Assembly: GCA_023101885.1 (NCBI GenBank)
Contig: JALPQD010000075.1
Span: 7,334,709 to 7,398,708 of the forward strand
DNA from: Typhlomys cinereus
Lineage: Eukaryota > Chordata > Mammalia > Rodentia > Platacanthomyidae
DNA: 64,000 nucleotides
Direction of reading: 5' to 3'
In this document: piece by piece, positions 45,601 through 57,028 of the stretch
Layout of the letters: every line of letters begins with the position of its first letter
Position numbering within the stretch: position 1 is the first letter of the stretch
Program-made: the position numbers and the translations under genes
Notes under the pieces: model-generated
The model's database searches: none
Told to the model about the DNA's origin: nothing
What the model saw: the letters and a program-made list of their open reading frames with translations, nothing else

Positions 45601-46841
45601 GCCCATCAGCCAGTAGGTGGCACATGGGCCTCTGGGCTGAGCCTTGCCATCTACAGGCCAGTGCTTCTGCCCGTTCTCCTGAGAAAACCTGTCCCAGCAG
45701 GACATGCCCACCTGTGCTGCCAGCTGCCCCGCGCTGACTTGAACAACTCCTGTTCATGCCACAGAACGCGGCCCCTAGCCCACTGAGTGCCAACCCCAAC
45801 ACTCCAGGCAGGAGGAAATGAGAGGACGGGTCCCTGGTCTGAGCACCTGTGGGCCGGGCATCATTGTACCTACTTTCTAATCACATCCTAGACCTTACAT
45901 TGACGCTGTCTCAAACAAACACAAACCAAGGACCAGAGAGGGCAACCACTCATCAGAAGTCACACAGCATGCGGGAGATGGGTCATCCCTGGCTGCTGTC
46001 CGACCCCGAGAGGCGAGTACATGCCTCAGAAGCTACAGAATGGGGAGGCACCGTCTCCCTCTGCGGACTTACCTTCAGTGGGTCTCCAGGCAAGCGAATA
46101 GGCAGGACCAGCTGCCTTGGTCCAGTCGTGGTTGACATAGCCGACAGTGGATGGGAGGACATACAAGCCAGGCCCGGAGTCTGCGACCCAGAGCCCAGGT
46201 CAGGACTGAAGTTGGTGGTTCTAGGGGGCTAGGAGAGAAGCCAGGGGCCCCACCCACCTCCTAGACAAGAGGGGAAAAGGGGCTGCCGCCCTAAGGGGCA
46301 GGGTGACATCCACATTGTGAGACAGTCGGGAGTCACAGTGGGGGTTTGGGGAGACAAGGACAGAGGCAGAGGGGGGACACAGGATGGACCCTGAGGCTAA
46401 GAACAGAGAGCATCATGGGAGGAACACGGGTCAGGGCAGCGAGACCATGGCAGAAGGGAGACAGGCATGGGCTGCAGCCGGGACCCCACAGTCCTGTCTC
46501 CCCCACTGAGCAGCCAGCCAGGACACTCCATGTTCTTCTGCCCAGTGCTCCCTGGCCCCCCCACCCCTCCCCACACGTCCACCCGCCTCCCTCAGGCTCT
46601 GTCCTGCTGCACCCCCAGAACCCGGCTCCTCAAAGGACATGTGTGAAGAGTCAGCAGACCCCAAGCTTCGCCCATCTAGAATATTCCAGGAGCTGGGGGG
46701 GGGGCAGCACTAACCGTTTTCCAGGGTGGCCATCCTGCACGACTTCCTCAGTCCAGTCTCTGGAATGTGACCATTGGCCATCCGCCGAGACAGGGGCGCT
46801 GCAGCTAGGCAGGCCGGGGGGTCGCAGCTCAAGGTCCCCAT
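42694..46841 (-). CDS. ODF3L2: Outer dense fiber protein 3-like 2, 4 coding exons
   Basis: Coding exons (transcript order): 46841-46715, 46180-46073, 44244-44131, 43178-42694; all GT-AG, each internal boundary in phase 1, giving 277 residues (human 289). The start MGTLSCDP matches the family; the longer open frame upstream to 46913 does not. SHIPPO-type Pro-Gly-Pro repeats are spread through the protein: [59 protein letters not shown]. These repeats are typical of CIMAP/ODF3 proteins, which line doublet microtubules of sperm flagella and cilia. The gene lies between SHC2 and MADCAM1 as in human. No breaks are seen. Intron 2 holds a GC-rich minisatellite and intron 3 a GGAT array. Confidence 0.95.
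43590..43862. repeat. GGAT/GGTG tetranucleotide array
   Basis: Imperfect GGATGGATGGGTGGGTGG units over 270 bp in ODF3L2 intron 3; open in several frames as Trp/Met/Gly or Pro/Ser/Ile/His text. Confidence 0.95.
44517..44890 (+). repeat. ~52-bp GC-rich minisatellite in ODF3L2 intron 2
   Basis: About seven units of the form GAGCCCCGCCCCCAGCCCTCACTG-AGGATGCTGGGCTGTCACTCTCCCTCT, each 50-52 bp and differing at a few sites. Each unit contains a GC box (CCCCGCCCC). An inverted copy lies at 52604-52683. Confidence 0.93.
44938..45040 (-). mobile_element. B1-like SINE fragment
   Basis: TTTTGAGACAGAATTTCACAAAGTTGCCCTTGCTGGACTTGGAACTC on the plus strand follows the antisense B1 pattern, diverged. Confidence 0.55.
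45238..45279. repeat. CA microsatellite flanked by GGGTTACA repeats
   Basis: CA run within a region where CACRSGGGTTACAGAC-like units recur from 45115 to 45350 (an old minisatellite), ODF3L2 intron 2. Confidence 0.75.
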
Positions 46842-47470
46842 GCCAAACAGGTGAGGGCCTGGTGCCGGCTGGGGCACCTGCAGCTCTGGCGCTTGCAAGC
46901 GGGCACTGGGCACTGTCCCCAGTGCTCACGTCTTGGCCAGTGCCGGTGGCACCACACCCTCTGGCACAGACGGCCCCTTGTCTCCAGGCCCAAGCTGGCC
47001 GCGGGACGCTGGTCTGAAAGTGGGGCTGAGATCAAGTGTCGACCAGGTGGCTGCGTGGTCCAGGAAAGAATCCGGTGTCAGCGGAGCAGATCCCCAGGGA
47101 GGCGGCCGAGCAGGGCCACGGCGAGGCAGGATGCAAACACGACACCCAGTGGGGTGGCGGGACCAAGGGTACAGCCAACACATTTCCTCAGCAGCTGCCG
47201 ACTCCTTGCTGTTTCCTCAATGCAGGCCCTGGGCACCCATAGGAACCCGCTCTGCTTGGAGTTCGGGGTGCCCAGGACAGGGCACAAGGGAGTGATTTTG
47301 AAATGTTCAGATGAACATACTCTCTTCTGACATAAGCCACGCCAAGAATATGAGATCTGAACGACTATGTAGGGTCCCAGGTGAAGACGGAGGAGTCACT
47401 GAACCCCCCCTTCCCGGGGAGGTGGGTTCATCACTGGGCCCTTCCAAAATGACACTTGCTAATTTTTAAA
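46842..47470. other. ODF3L2 upstream flank, no gene recognised
   Basis: GC-moderate sequence that should include the ODF3L2 5' UTR and promoter. No TATA box or dense CpG island stands out. Confidence 0.45.
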
Positions 47471-47473
47471 ATG

Positions 47474-47533
<60 letters not shown>

Positions 47534-47706
47534 GCAATGTGTGTGCCTGTGGAGGACCAACAGTGACATCGTCATGGATTGTATTGAGCTACCTTCTTAC
47601 GGCTGCCATTTCTGCCTGGCGTTTGTAGGTGTGATCTGGGATCCGAACTGAGATCCTTTTGCTCGTGAGGCAAGCCTATGATCCCAAATGTCACCTCCAG
47701 CGCTGA
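47471..47706 (-). mobile_element. Long ID-type SINE (minus), with TG-repeat tail
   Basis: Reverse complement begins GCTGGAGGTGACATTTGGGATC and has CAGTTCGGATCCCAG, CAGGCAGAAATGGCAGCC and GTTGGTCCTCCACAGGCACACAC, then a long CA tract. The plus strand shows it as (TG)26 at 47476-47527. Confidence 0.8.
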
Positions 47707-47799
47707 TTCTTTTTATTCTTTGGATTGCGGAGACACGTAGTTCAGGTTACCCCAACCTCGGGACCCTCCTGACTCAGTCTCCAGTGCTCAGACACACAG

Positions 47800-49310
47800 G
47801 CACACACACGCATAGAGAGAACATGTACACAGAAATAAAGGAATAAATGAAGTAAGACACATGGTCCACTACTCCACTCCAGCAGCTTGTCTCCCAGTCA
47901 CCCTCTATGTCACCTCCCTGTCATGACCTGGGAGCACGTCTTCTGTGTCACAGACGAGGGAACCGAAGTTCCAGTGCAGCCTGCACTCAGGCAGCCCGAA
48001 CCCCACCCCACATCTCTGCAGCTCCCCGTGACCTGCCAAGGAGCAAGAGCCAAGCCAAATCCTGAACCAACAGAGCTGGCTGGATGGCTGGAAGCTGGAA
48101 GGCCACGCATGGGACCCAAGAGGCAGGAAGGGAAGATGGGGGGGGTAGAGGGAAGACAGGAGGGAGGGAGGAAATACAGAGAGAAGCGAGGGAAAGAGGA
48201 GAGAAGGGTGGAGGGGAGGGGATGAGTTCTGTCCAGAAGGACAGGACGTTGGCTACAAGAAACAGCTGGCCTTCAGAGCTGTGGACAGAGTGACCCGGCA
48301 TGGGAGGCTCACCAGCACCCTCTGGTGGCTGAGAAAGAACAGACCTTCACCTGAGTGGACGTGGCTTTTAGTACAGAGGATGGACGGGGAAGAAGGGGAG
48401 AGCCCGGCTGAGCCAGGCAGGCCTGGGGGTGGAGGGGTAAGACCCCTGACGTCCCATGTCCCACCTGAGAGCTTCCTTGTTGCAGTTCCTCCTTCTCTGG
48501 CTGGACTTTTCTGATCTGTAGAATGTCCTGGGTCTCCGTGGCCGCTCCTGCCATGGCGGGTTGTCAGAAGTCATTCACAGCTTCACGCAGCACGAGTTCA
48601 CCTTCTCTCTCCCTGCATTGGAATCGTAGCTCCGCCTCACGTTGCCTACGGAAGAGACAGTCCCAGATCGAGGCTCCACGCGACGACCACGTGCCCCTCA
48701 TCTGAGCGCCCAGAGGCCCTGTATCCCCTGGATTGCGGCTCCCTCCTGTGTCTCACTGTGACCCCCATTCTTTCCCCCACATGGTGGTGCATCTTCAGGA
48801 AGCCAAAAGGAGAGATTTCAGGCATTTGGGAAGAAGGACCCACAGGAGAGCAGCTGTGCAGGATGAGAGGACCCGCAGTGTGTCCAGTCATGCAGGGGGC
48901 AAGGACCTCCAGGAGAGCAGCTGGCCGGACCAGACTTTGGCAGCATAGCCTGAAGAGTCCAAGGTGGGCTGTGGGCAGGGGGCGGGGCAGGCGCCAGGTT
49001 TACCATGAGCCAAAGCGGAAGCAGCAGCCGTGCCATAGGGCACAGGGGACAGCCTAGCAAAACAAATGGGCAGAAGGCAATCGGGTCAGCAAAGTGCTCG
49101 CTACACAAGCATGAGGACCTGGAGAGATCGGGGCAGGACAGACCCAAGGTTCCTGGGTTGGACGCCCCGTTAGCAAGATGCAGGTTAGATGCCTGTTTGC
49201 TGAGCTGGACGCCTCATCGGCAAGACACAACCCACACCATCGGCAAGACCCTGGGGCCCTGTCTCAAAAGAACAAGGTGGGCAGCTCCTAAGAAACGGCT
49301 TCTCTGGTCT
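47800..49310. other. Intergenic, no gene recognised
   Basis: Polypurine GGAAGGGAAGATGGGGGG stretch at 48120-48230. A probable ID/B4-like SINE at 49075-49310 (GGGTCAGCAAAGTGCTCGCTACACAAGC head). No coding exon recognised. Confidence 0.5.
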
Positions 49311-49597
49311 GCACACACATACACATCCCCATACACATGCATACATATGTACACACATACAGATATATTCCTATACATCCATACATACACATGAACATAT
49401 GCACATATACACATACATATACATGCATATACATATACAAATATACACATACACACATGCATGCACACATACACACTATACGCACACATACACACATGCA
49501 TGTTTATTTTCTCTTACAATTATCCAGTTACAGTTCTTAGTGCCACTTGGCAGGAGCGGCCACACCCACAACAAGGGAACGGGCCACACCATATCCA

Positions 49598-49950
49598 TGT
49601 AACAGCTGAGAGAGGGACGATCCTTACTTGCCAGACCAGCATGTCTAGCCAAGTGTACACAAGGACACCAACCTTCTCAATCAGTTCTCTGTATTTTATT
49701 CACCTGTGCAGGGCCTGGTCCCACCATGGGCTGAGACTGCCCCACCATCTAGACAATCTCCTGCAGGTTCCCTCTGAGCCTAACTCAACTACCAATTCTC
49801 TACAAATATGCCCAGAGCTCAAACCCTCAACCATCAAGTTGACACTTCTGCCTAACTATGACAGGGACAAAGAACTATCCTATTATAAGCTGAAAATAAA
49901 CCCCTTGTTCCCTTAAGCTATTTTGTCATGTATTCATCAGCAACATGCAG
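49598..49950 (-). mobile_element. LTR-like repeat, copy D, body inverted relative to its tail
   Basis: From 49598 to about 49865 the sequence is the reverse complement of copies B and C (CTTGCCAGACCAGCATGTCT ... CAAGTTGACACTTCTGCCTAACTATGACA), but from 49866 the tail AATAAACCCCTTGTTCCCTTAAGC and CATCAGCAACATGCAGG is in direct orientation. Head and tail are therefore in opposite orientation. Confidence 0.8.
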
Positions 49951-50095
49951 GGTAACGCTACATGTATATACACACATACTAATACATATACACAAACACA
50001 TCCTGCACATACATGATATACATGTACACATACACACAAACATACACACATGCACATGCACACACATACACATACATGCACACTATACACATCTG

Positions 50096-50510
50096 TCATG
50101 GTTAGGCACAGGTATCAACTTGACTGTTGAGGGTTCAAGCTCTGGGCACATTTGTAGAGAATTAGTAGCTGAGTTAAGCCCAGAGCAAACCTGAAGGAGA
50201 TTGTCTAGCTGATGGGGAAGGCCCAGCCCATGGTGGGTGGGATTAGGCCCTGGATAAATCACAGAGAGAAGGTTGAGAGAGTTGGCATCCTTCTGTTCAC
50301 TTGGCCAGACATGCTGGTTTGGCAAGTAAGGATTGTCCATCTCTTAGCTGTTATGTAGTGACGGTGTGGCCAGTTCCCTCAGCCCTGGTGTTGGTGCGTG
50401 CTCTCCTGTCAAGCTGGACTAAGAACTGTAACCAGACTATGGTAAGGAAATAAACCCCTTGTTCCCTTAAGCAGTTTGATGATGGTCATTTATCAGCAAC
50501 CATGCAGGCT
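50096..50510 (+). mobile_element. LTR-like repeat, copy B
   Basis: TGTCATGGTTAGGCACAGGTATCAACTTGACTG through AATAAACCCCTTGTTCCC and CATTTATCAGCAACCATGCAGG; same family as 11516-11935. Confidence 0.8.
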
Positions 50511-50815
50511 GACTACAACAACATCTATACACATACATATACACAGACACATGCACATATACACACATATGCACACACATACATATACATGCACACTATA
50601 CACATCCATATACACATAAACACATACATACACACACTGACATATGCACATACACACAAACATACACAGATACACATAAGCACTATACATACATACACAC
50701 AGACATATAAACACACATGCACACACATTATACTCACATATACACACACATGAACACTATACACATACATACATACTACATGCACACACGTGCACACACA
50801 TACACATACACACAT

Positions 50816-51215
50816 TATCATAGTTAGACACAGGTGTCAACTTGATAGTTGAGGGTTTGAGCTCTGGTCACATTTGTGGAGAATTAGTGGTTGGGTTAAG
50901 CCCAAAGCAAACCTGCAGGAGATTGTCTAGCTGATGGGAAAGACCCAGGTGGGTAGGACTAGCCCCTGGAATAAAATATAGAGAGCTGGTTGAGAGAGTC
51001 GGCATCCTTGTGTACACTTGGCCAGACATGCTGGTCTGGTAAGTAAGGATCGTCCCTCTCTCAGCCGTTCTGTAGAGATGGTGTGGCCAGTTCCCTCAGC
51101 CCTGGTATTGTGTCAAGTTGGACTATGAACTAGAACCAGACTATTGTAAAAGAAAACAAACCCCTTGTTCCCTTAAGCCGTTTGATGGTGATCTATCAAC
51201 AATCATGTAGGCAAA
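50816..51215 (+). mobile_element. LTR-like repeat, copy C
   Basis: ATCATAGTTAGACACAGGTGTCAACTTGATAG through AACAAACCCCTTGTTCCC and GATCTATCAACAATCATG; same family, 720 bp after copy B. Confidence 0.8.
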
Positions 51216-51394
51216 CTGCTACACATATTTACATACAAACTCTACACATACATATACAGAACTATACGCACACACTATATACACATACATATATACACAC
51301 ATATGTACACATACACATATATACATGCACACTATACACACATACACACTTAAACATTCACAGGGGTAAAAAATACAAGAAAGATTCTTCTAGA

Positions 51395-51644
51395 AGGCTG
51401 GGAAGATGCCTCAGGGGCTAAAGCGCTTGCTATACAGGCGGGCACAGCAACCCACCTGTAATTCCAGTCTAGGATGGCACAGACTCGGACCTAGAGCCAG
51501 CTGGACAGACTGGCCCTTTTGGTGAATTGAACTCTGGGTTCAATTAGAGACCAGCCTCAAAAGAGCAAGGAGAGAGAGACAACTGACAACGATTCTGGAC
51601 ATCAGCTTCGGGCCTCCATACACACATGCACCTACACACATGTG

Positions 51645-51676
<32 letters not shown>
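51395..51676 (+). mobile_element. ID-headed SINE with CA tail
   Basis: AAGGCTGGGAAGATGCCTCAGGGGCTAAAGCGCTTGCT head, then a body with TGTAATTCCAGTCTAGGATGGCACAG and AGACCAGCCTCAAAAGAGC, ending in CCTCCATACACACATG and (CA)n at 51644-51675. Confidence 0.7.
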
Positions 51677-51679
<3 letters not shown>

Positions 51680-52603
51680 GCACGTACCACACATAAACAT
51701 GAAAAACAGAAATGGAAGCGGGAAAAAAAATCTCTGGGGTTACCTAGTGGCCAGACCAGCTGACTCAAACCCAGGACGCCATCGCCTCCCCTGTGCCCCC
51801 AGAAGGATTCCAACACAGGAGACTTGTCCTTCCGGAGAACCCCTGTTCTCCCTGTTCCTCCCAGCAGTCACTGAGAGGAGGGATGTACACCGTCCTTCCC
51901 AGCCTCCCTGGTGGTCCCTCCTGCTTCAGAATCTTCCAGAGCACACCAGAGACCCAGCCTTACACCTTTGCCCTCGCTGTACCTCCTGCCTGGCCCGACC
52001 TGTCCCGGGGGGTGGCTTCTCGGTCCCTCCCTCTTCCCAAAGCCTCCTTTGAACACCTGCCCACTCAGCCTCACCTCACAGTTAGTCCACACTGTGTCCA
52101 ACCTGTAGCTCAAGCCAAACAGCACAGTCTGCCTTGGGGAGCTTGTAGGGGATTGATCCTCCCCTCACGCTGATCAGACCACCTGTCTCAGTGGGCAGCA
52201 CCCCAAGACCCGTGGCAAGGGCGAGGAATAGCACACGCCGAGGTGTTTGGTTCCCGGGGTCGTGGGACCCCCCCCCCAGGCATTCCTCGTTCTCAGTCTC
52301 TCTGCCGTTTCGTGTCTATTTTCAAGGCAGAGACCCGTCTCCTCATGCGAGTCGGCTGACCCTGGGGACCCTCCTGTCTCGCCTGCCCAGTGCTGATGTC
52401 AGGCATTGGGTTGGGCCTCCGTTTTCACCTCTCACTGTCGCCTGCCGTGAAACTGGCTCGTAGGTGCCGCATCCTGCCTGGACACAGCCCGAAGCAACGA
52501 GTTCGGTGAACCCGGACCTGGAGCTTCCAAGCTCCGAGCAGAATAACCCTCCTCGCAGGCGGAGAGCAGACCAACTCAGTCCATTCCACTAGCGCCTGAA
52601 CTC
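51677..52603. other. Intergenic, no gene recognised
   Basis: Single-copy-looking sequence. No recognised exon, promoter or repeat. Confidence 0.5.
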
Positions 52604-52683
52604 CAGGGGGCGGGGCTCAAAGGACAGTGACAGCCCAGCATCCCGCAGTGAGGGCTGGGGGCAGGGCTCAGAGGGAGAGTGAC
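52604..52683 (-). repeat. Isolated inverted copy of the ODF3L2 intron minisatellite unit
   Basis: GTGACAGCCCAGCATCCCGCAGTGAGGGCTGGGGGCAGGGCTCAGAGGGAGAGTGAC-type sequence is the reverse complement of the 52-bp unit at 44517-44890, here about 1.5 units. Confidence 0.85.
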
Positions 52684-53112
52684 TCTCTGGGATTACTCAG
52701 GAGGCTGGGGGCGTGGCGGGGTTGTGTGGCGATTACCTAGTACGCAAGAAGTCCACAGTTCAGTCCCCAGAAAAGCACAGAACGTGGGCCACTTGGAGGA
52801 AGGGCTCGTGTGTTTTCTGTTTTCCTTTCTCCCGCACCCACAACGCCTGCGTAGCATGTGTCCCTCAGTTAGGGTGGGCTGAATTTACAGCTGTCTCCGG
52901 TCCCCTCTCATCATCCGGACCTCGCAGCTCCATCACAAAAATATTAGGACGACCGGAACCTGCCTGCTGCACGACTGCAGGGTCCCAGAAAGATTGCGAA
53001 CCTTCAAAAAAGCTCTGGAACTCGCTGTGGTGACGCTAAATCAGTACCGGGGAGCACTTGGGAAGACTCCGAGTCTGAGAACAGCCTGAGCTCTAAGCGA
53101 GAAGATGGAGAG

Positions 53113-53492
53113 ATCGATACATACATACATAGATACATAGATACATAGAGAGAGATGATAGGTGATACATACATAGATACATACATACATAGATACATAG
53201 AGATGATAGATGATACATACATACATACATACATAGAGATGATAGATGATACATACATACATACATACATATTTAGATACACAGAGATGATAAGTGATAG
53301 ATACATAGATACATAGAGATGATAGATACATAGATACATACATAGTTTGTATCTATGTATGTATATACATACATAAAAACATAGATACATACATACATAG
53401 ATACATAGATAGATACATAGAGATGATAGATAATAGATACATACATACATAGATATATACATACATAGATACATACATAGAGATAGATAGAT

Positions 53493-53539
<47 letters not shown>

Positions 53540-53546
53540 GATAGGT
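53113..53546. repeat. GATA/ATAC tetranucleotide array
   Basis: Imperfect ATAC and GATAGATA units with AGAGATGATAGATGATACATACATAC repeats over 430 bp. It ends in about seventeen pure GATA units (53478-53540) directly against an interspersed element. Confidence 0.97.
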
Positions 53547-53551
53547 AATGT

Positions 53552-54020
53552 ATTAGTTAGGGTTTTCTAGAGTCACGGAATTCACAGAATGAATATATAG
53601 GAAATTTATTGAGTTGGCTTACAGATATGGCCGAGATAGTCCAGCGAAGGCTGTCAGTAGCTGAGGTAGTTCCAACGATGGCTGCCAATAGCTAGCTGCT
53701 CAGTTCGGTAGTCAAATAGGTGATGGCTGAAGGCTGGAGAACTCCTAGAGTCTTAGTCTAGTGGAAGGTGGAAGGAACCGGGTGGCGGGAAGGAAGAACG
53801 ATTCCTAGCACAGCTGCAAGAAGGCTTCTGTTCTCCTTGGTAGCTCCTTTTTATATGATGCAGTACTGGGAGGATCCTATGAGAGCTTTGGAGGTCCTGA
53901 TAGGATCTAGGGTGTGTACAATCCTTTCAAGTAGTCTCAGTTGATCCTTTCAAGAGGTGGTCTCAGCCCAGCTTAGTTAATACTGGGTGTGTCAAATTGA
54001 CACACAGGCTTAACTATCAC
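53552..54020 (+). mobile_element. LTR-like interspersed repeat (GTATTAGTTAGGG family)
   Basis: Begins TGTATTAGTTAGGGTTTTCTAGAGTC and ends GGTGTGTCAAATTGACACACAGGCTTAACTATCACA. TG...CA ends with TGTGATAGTTAAGCC on the opposite strand. The other member in this window is the interrupted minus-strand copy at 37055-38195. Rodent genomes contain many such elements; no family name is assigned. Confidence 0.7.
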
Positions 54021-54304
54021 AGGTAATAACAGATGATAGATGACTGATGGGGGCAGGCAGATAGCTGGCAGAGGAATTGAGCTGCCCCACATCTTTGGCC
54101 AGGCCGGGTGTACAGGCCGCAGCATGTGACCACCCAGCTGCCTGGAAACCTGGTGGTCATAATCCGTCCCTAGCAACAGAGCCCCAGCCTTGACAAGCTC
54201 CCAGGAATGAGACCCCAGCCTTGGTCCATCATGTCAGCCCCTAGCAACAAGGTCCTCATCTCAGGCAGCGTGGATCTGGCCCCTAGCAACAGAATCTGAG
54301 CTTG

Positions 54305-54430
54305 AACCGGCACAATTGCTCACTGGGTAAAGGTGTCTGATCACAAGCCTGGAGACCTGAGTTTGATACCCAGAGCTGACATAGAGGGAAAGAACCAACT
54401 TCTGAAAGTTGTTCTCTGACCTTACACACA
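54305..54430 (+). mobile_element. B4/ID-like SINE
   Basis: GGCACAATTGCTCACTGGGTAAAGGTGTCTGATCAC head, GAGTTTGATACCCAG box B and GTTGTTCTCTGACCTTACACACATG tail, the pattern of rodent B4-type SINEs. Confidence 0.65.
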
Positions 54431-54479
54431 TGTACAAGGCATGTGTGCCTGGTCTGTCTCTCTCACAAACGTCATATCC

Positions 54480-54706
54480 TGGGCAGGAGAGATGGCTCAG
54501 GGTTAAGATTCTGCCTCACAAGCACAAGGTCCTGAGTCCAGATCCCAGGTCCCACATAAACATGGAAGCAGTGGCGGCCTGCACTTCCAGCCCTGGTAGG
54601 CAGAGCCTGGGGAAATCCCAGCGGGAAGCAAAAAGGAGGTGGAAGCAATCCAGGATGATCCCCGATGTCATCCTTGGTCCTCCACAGGGACACACACACA
54701 GACACA
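54480..54706 (+). mobile_element. Long ID-type SINE, copy 5
   Basis: GGGCAGGAGAGATGGCTCAGGG head, body with GGCGGCCTGCACTTCCAGCCCTGG and AAAAAGGAGGTGGAAGC, ending at CCTCCACAGGGACACACACAC. Confidence 0.85.
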
Positions 54707-56235
54707 GCTGGACTGTCCACTGGCCTGCTGGGCTATCCATCTCTGTGGGGCTGAGACTGGAGTCAGGGCTAGCAGTAGGGCTGAGTTGGAGTTGGGATTG
54801 GGGTTAGGGCTGGGGGTGGAGTTAAGGTCAGGGTTGGGGGTCAGCAGTGGGGTTAGTGGTGAGGGATGGAATCATGCTGTTGGCTGCTCTGGTCCTGGTG
54901 CCTGACTACCCTCCGGTTCCCTGTGCACAGACAGGGGTTTTGCTGCCCTTTGTTCTCCGTGGCCTGAGCCCTGCTGCACTACCTCAGGTCACGGGCAGGG
55001 ATCACCACAGTGCCTGAGGTAAAGGGGTTACCAGAGCCTCGCTGGTTACCAGAGCCAAAGCCCCCCACCCAAGGTGTCTCCTGATACCTTGTTCCTCCGA
55101 AGCCCCTTCTCACTCCTAGAGCCCCCGTGGCCTGTGAAGTCTGTTGGCTTAAACCATCCAGAGTCAGGCAAGTCGACCTCCTGTCCCCGGGGTCTCTCCT
55201 TAGATGGGATCCTGCAGGCAACTAGAAGACCCCTCGGCCCAAGCAGCTCTTGAGACGCCCCCCATCTCCTTTGGTAACTTACAGAAAACACACAGTGCCT
55301 CCACCTTCTCCTAGCCGCAGTATGTGGTTAGGCCCCTTGGGTCCCCACCCCTTCCCCTGGGGTCACCTTCCAGCCACAGGGCAGCTCAGCTGTGGGACTT
55401 CAGCCACACAAGGGACTCAGTGGCTGGGAATCCCACTGGGGACAGGCCCACCCTGAAGGAGGAGCTGGGGGAACACCGCAGGACCAGGAGGGAAAGTGTG
55501 TAAAGCAAAGCCTTTCTGGAACCTTCCTCGCCTTGCGGTCATTAAGGGGCCCCAGGTGTCAGGCCTCCGTGGAAAGGAGGCTCCTGTGGATCCAGAAGGG
55601 TCAAGGCGGAGTGGAAGGACAGGGAGGGGGGACCGGGAGGGGGGCAGGGAGGGGGGAGAGGTGCCCCAGGTGTGGCAGGAAACAGCTGCCTGCCTTCCCA
55701 AAGAATAATCAATGGGGTCTCGCTCCACCAGCTCCCGGCACTCCGGCCCAGCACCTCTTTCTTGCATGGCCTCTGACATCCCTTCTCGCCCTCTTCCCCC
55801 CTCCCCCTCTTCCCTCCCTTGCCCTGTCTTTCCGTGCAGAGTGTGGGACCGCTGGTGTCTGGCAGTCTTGCCACAGAAGGCCCGGGGACACTAGGGTGTC
55901 TCCAGAGTGTTGGGAGGAAGCAAGACCTCAGCCCACTTGGCGCCCGCTGACCCCCCCACCTGCGCTGCTGGAGGGGAGCTGGAAGGCAGCAGGAAGCTGG
56001 GTCAGGGGCTGGCCCGAGGCCCCCCGCCCAGGTTAAGGGCCCAGCTTCCCGGGAAGGGCCGGGGCCTTGCCGTTGCCTTCCTGCGCGGCTTCCGGACACT
56101 GGGCTGTGCCCAAGGGGGTGGGGGATGGGTCCTAGGCGGGCGGTTCCTCTCCACACACCTGGGCTCTAGAGCCTTTGCCCCCCATTCTGCTCTCAGGTCC
56201 TTTGGTGCCTGGGTTTCCACTTTTCATATTGCCTC

Positions 56236-56273
<38 letters not shown>

Positions 56274-56950
56274 GCTCTTCGACCCAGCCAGGGAGGCCAA
56301 AAGTCCTTCCTTGGCCTCTCTGCCAGGCCAGGGATCTGGGGTCATGCCACCCCTCAAATGTACAGAGGAGATGGATTTCAGACATCTGCAGCAGCTTCCA
56401 CAGCAACCTGGGGGGGAGTCTCAGGAGGCAGGAAGGCCAAGCCTGGAATCTCAACAGGAGCAGAAAGGCCGTGCAAAGGCCCTGGGGGCGGGGGGGGGGG
56501 GAGGGACTCTAGGTTTTTTCCCTTTTTTTGCCAAGTGCACCCTGGGGGTACTGGTGTGCAGAGGGGTGGCTGCAGGGCCTGGCAGGGAAGCAGAGGCAGA
56601 GCCCACCCAGCACCTAGATCCCCCTGTGCGGCAGGAATTGAGTGCTTCTCCCATCAGCACCCCTTGGGTACCACAGGAGACCCCCCCCCAGGAACTATTA
56701 GGCCTTGGGAGCTTCTGGATGGACAAGCTCAGCCTCGAGAGGCTTCGGACCAGAGCTGCTTGTGACCAGGGCGGAGCCAGGAACCCCAACATCCAATTTC
56801 CAGGCACTTGCCCCCCTACACACAGTGATGCCCAGCCTCGGCCTCATTCTGTCCAAGCTTGGAATCCTGTGTTCTCACCGGGGTGCCCAGGTTCCTGCCC
56901 CAGCCTGCATCTGGCCCCTGCCCCTCTGTCGCCCCGAGAGTCCGGGGTCA
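54707..56950. other. MADCAM1 upstream region, no gene recognised
   Basis: GC-rich, with a GGGGTTAGGG-like degenerate repeat at 54760-54860 and a (CA)16 tract at 56237-56270. Open frames here are chance frames in GC-rich DNA; none shows a domain. Confidence 0.5.
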
Positions 56951-56954
56951 GGCT

Positions 56955-56978
56955 GGGAAAGCCCCCCGGGGAACTCCC
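56955..56978 (+). promoter_or_regulatory. MADCAM1: Two kappaB-like sites upstream of MADCAM1
   Basis: GGGAAAGCCCC at 56955-56965 and GGGGAACTCCC at 56968-56978 both fit the NF-kappaB consensus and lie about 90-115 bases before the start codon. Tandem kappaB sites mediate TNF induction of mouse MAdCAM-1, so conservation of this arrangement is expected. Confidence 0.75.
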
Positions 56979-57028
56979 AGGGAGCAGGAGAAGGGAGTGG
57001 AGAGGCGGGGAGCCGCTGGGGCGCCACT

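Larger units (their letters stand above)
49311..51362. repeat. Tandem composite of LTR-like repeat and CA/ATACAC microsatellites
   Basis: Alternating blocks: ATACACAT-rich arrays at 49311-49505, 49960-50095, 50520-50812 and 51225-51362, and copies of the LTR-like repeat (see 11516) at 49598-49950, 50096-50510 and 50816-51215. The last two copies are 720 bp apart in the same orientation, consistent with a tandem duplication of a repeat-plus-microsatellite unit. Each copy contains CACTTGGCCAGACATGCTGG (or its complement) and AAACCCCTTGTTCCCTTAAG. Confidence 0.85.

Noticed and set aside
55392..56512. Two ~200-codon plus-strand frames upstream of MADCAM1
   Set aside because: GC-rich chance frames without recognisable domain, and they stop at a CA repeat or run into low complexity.
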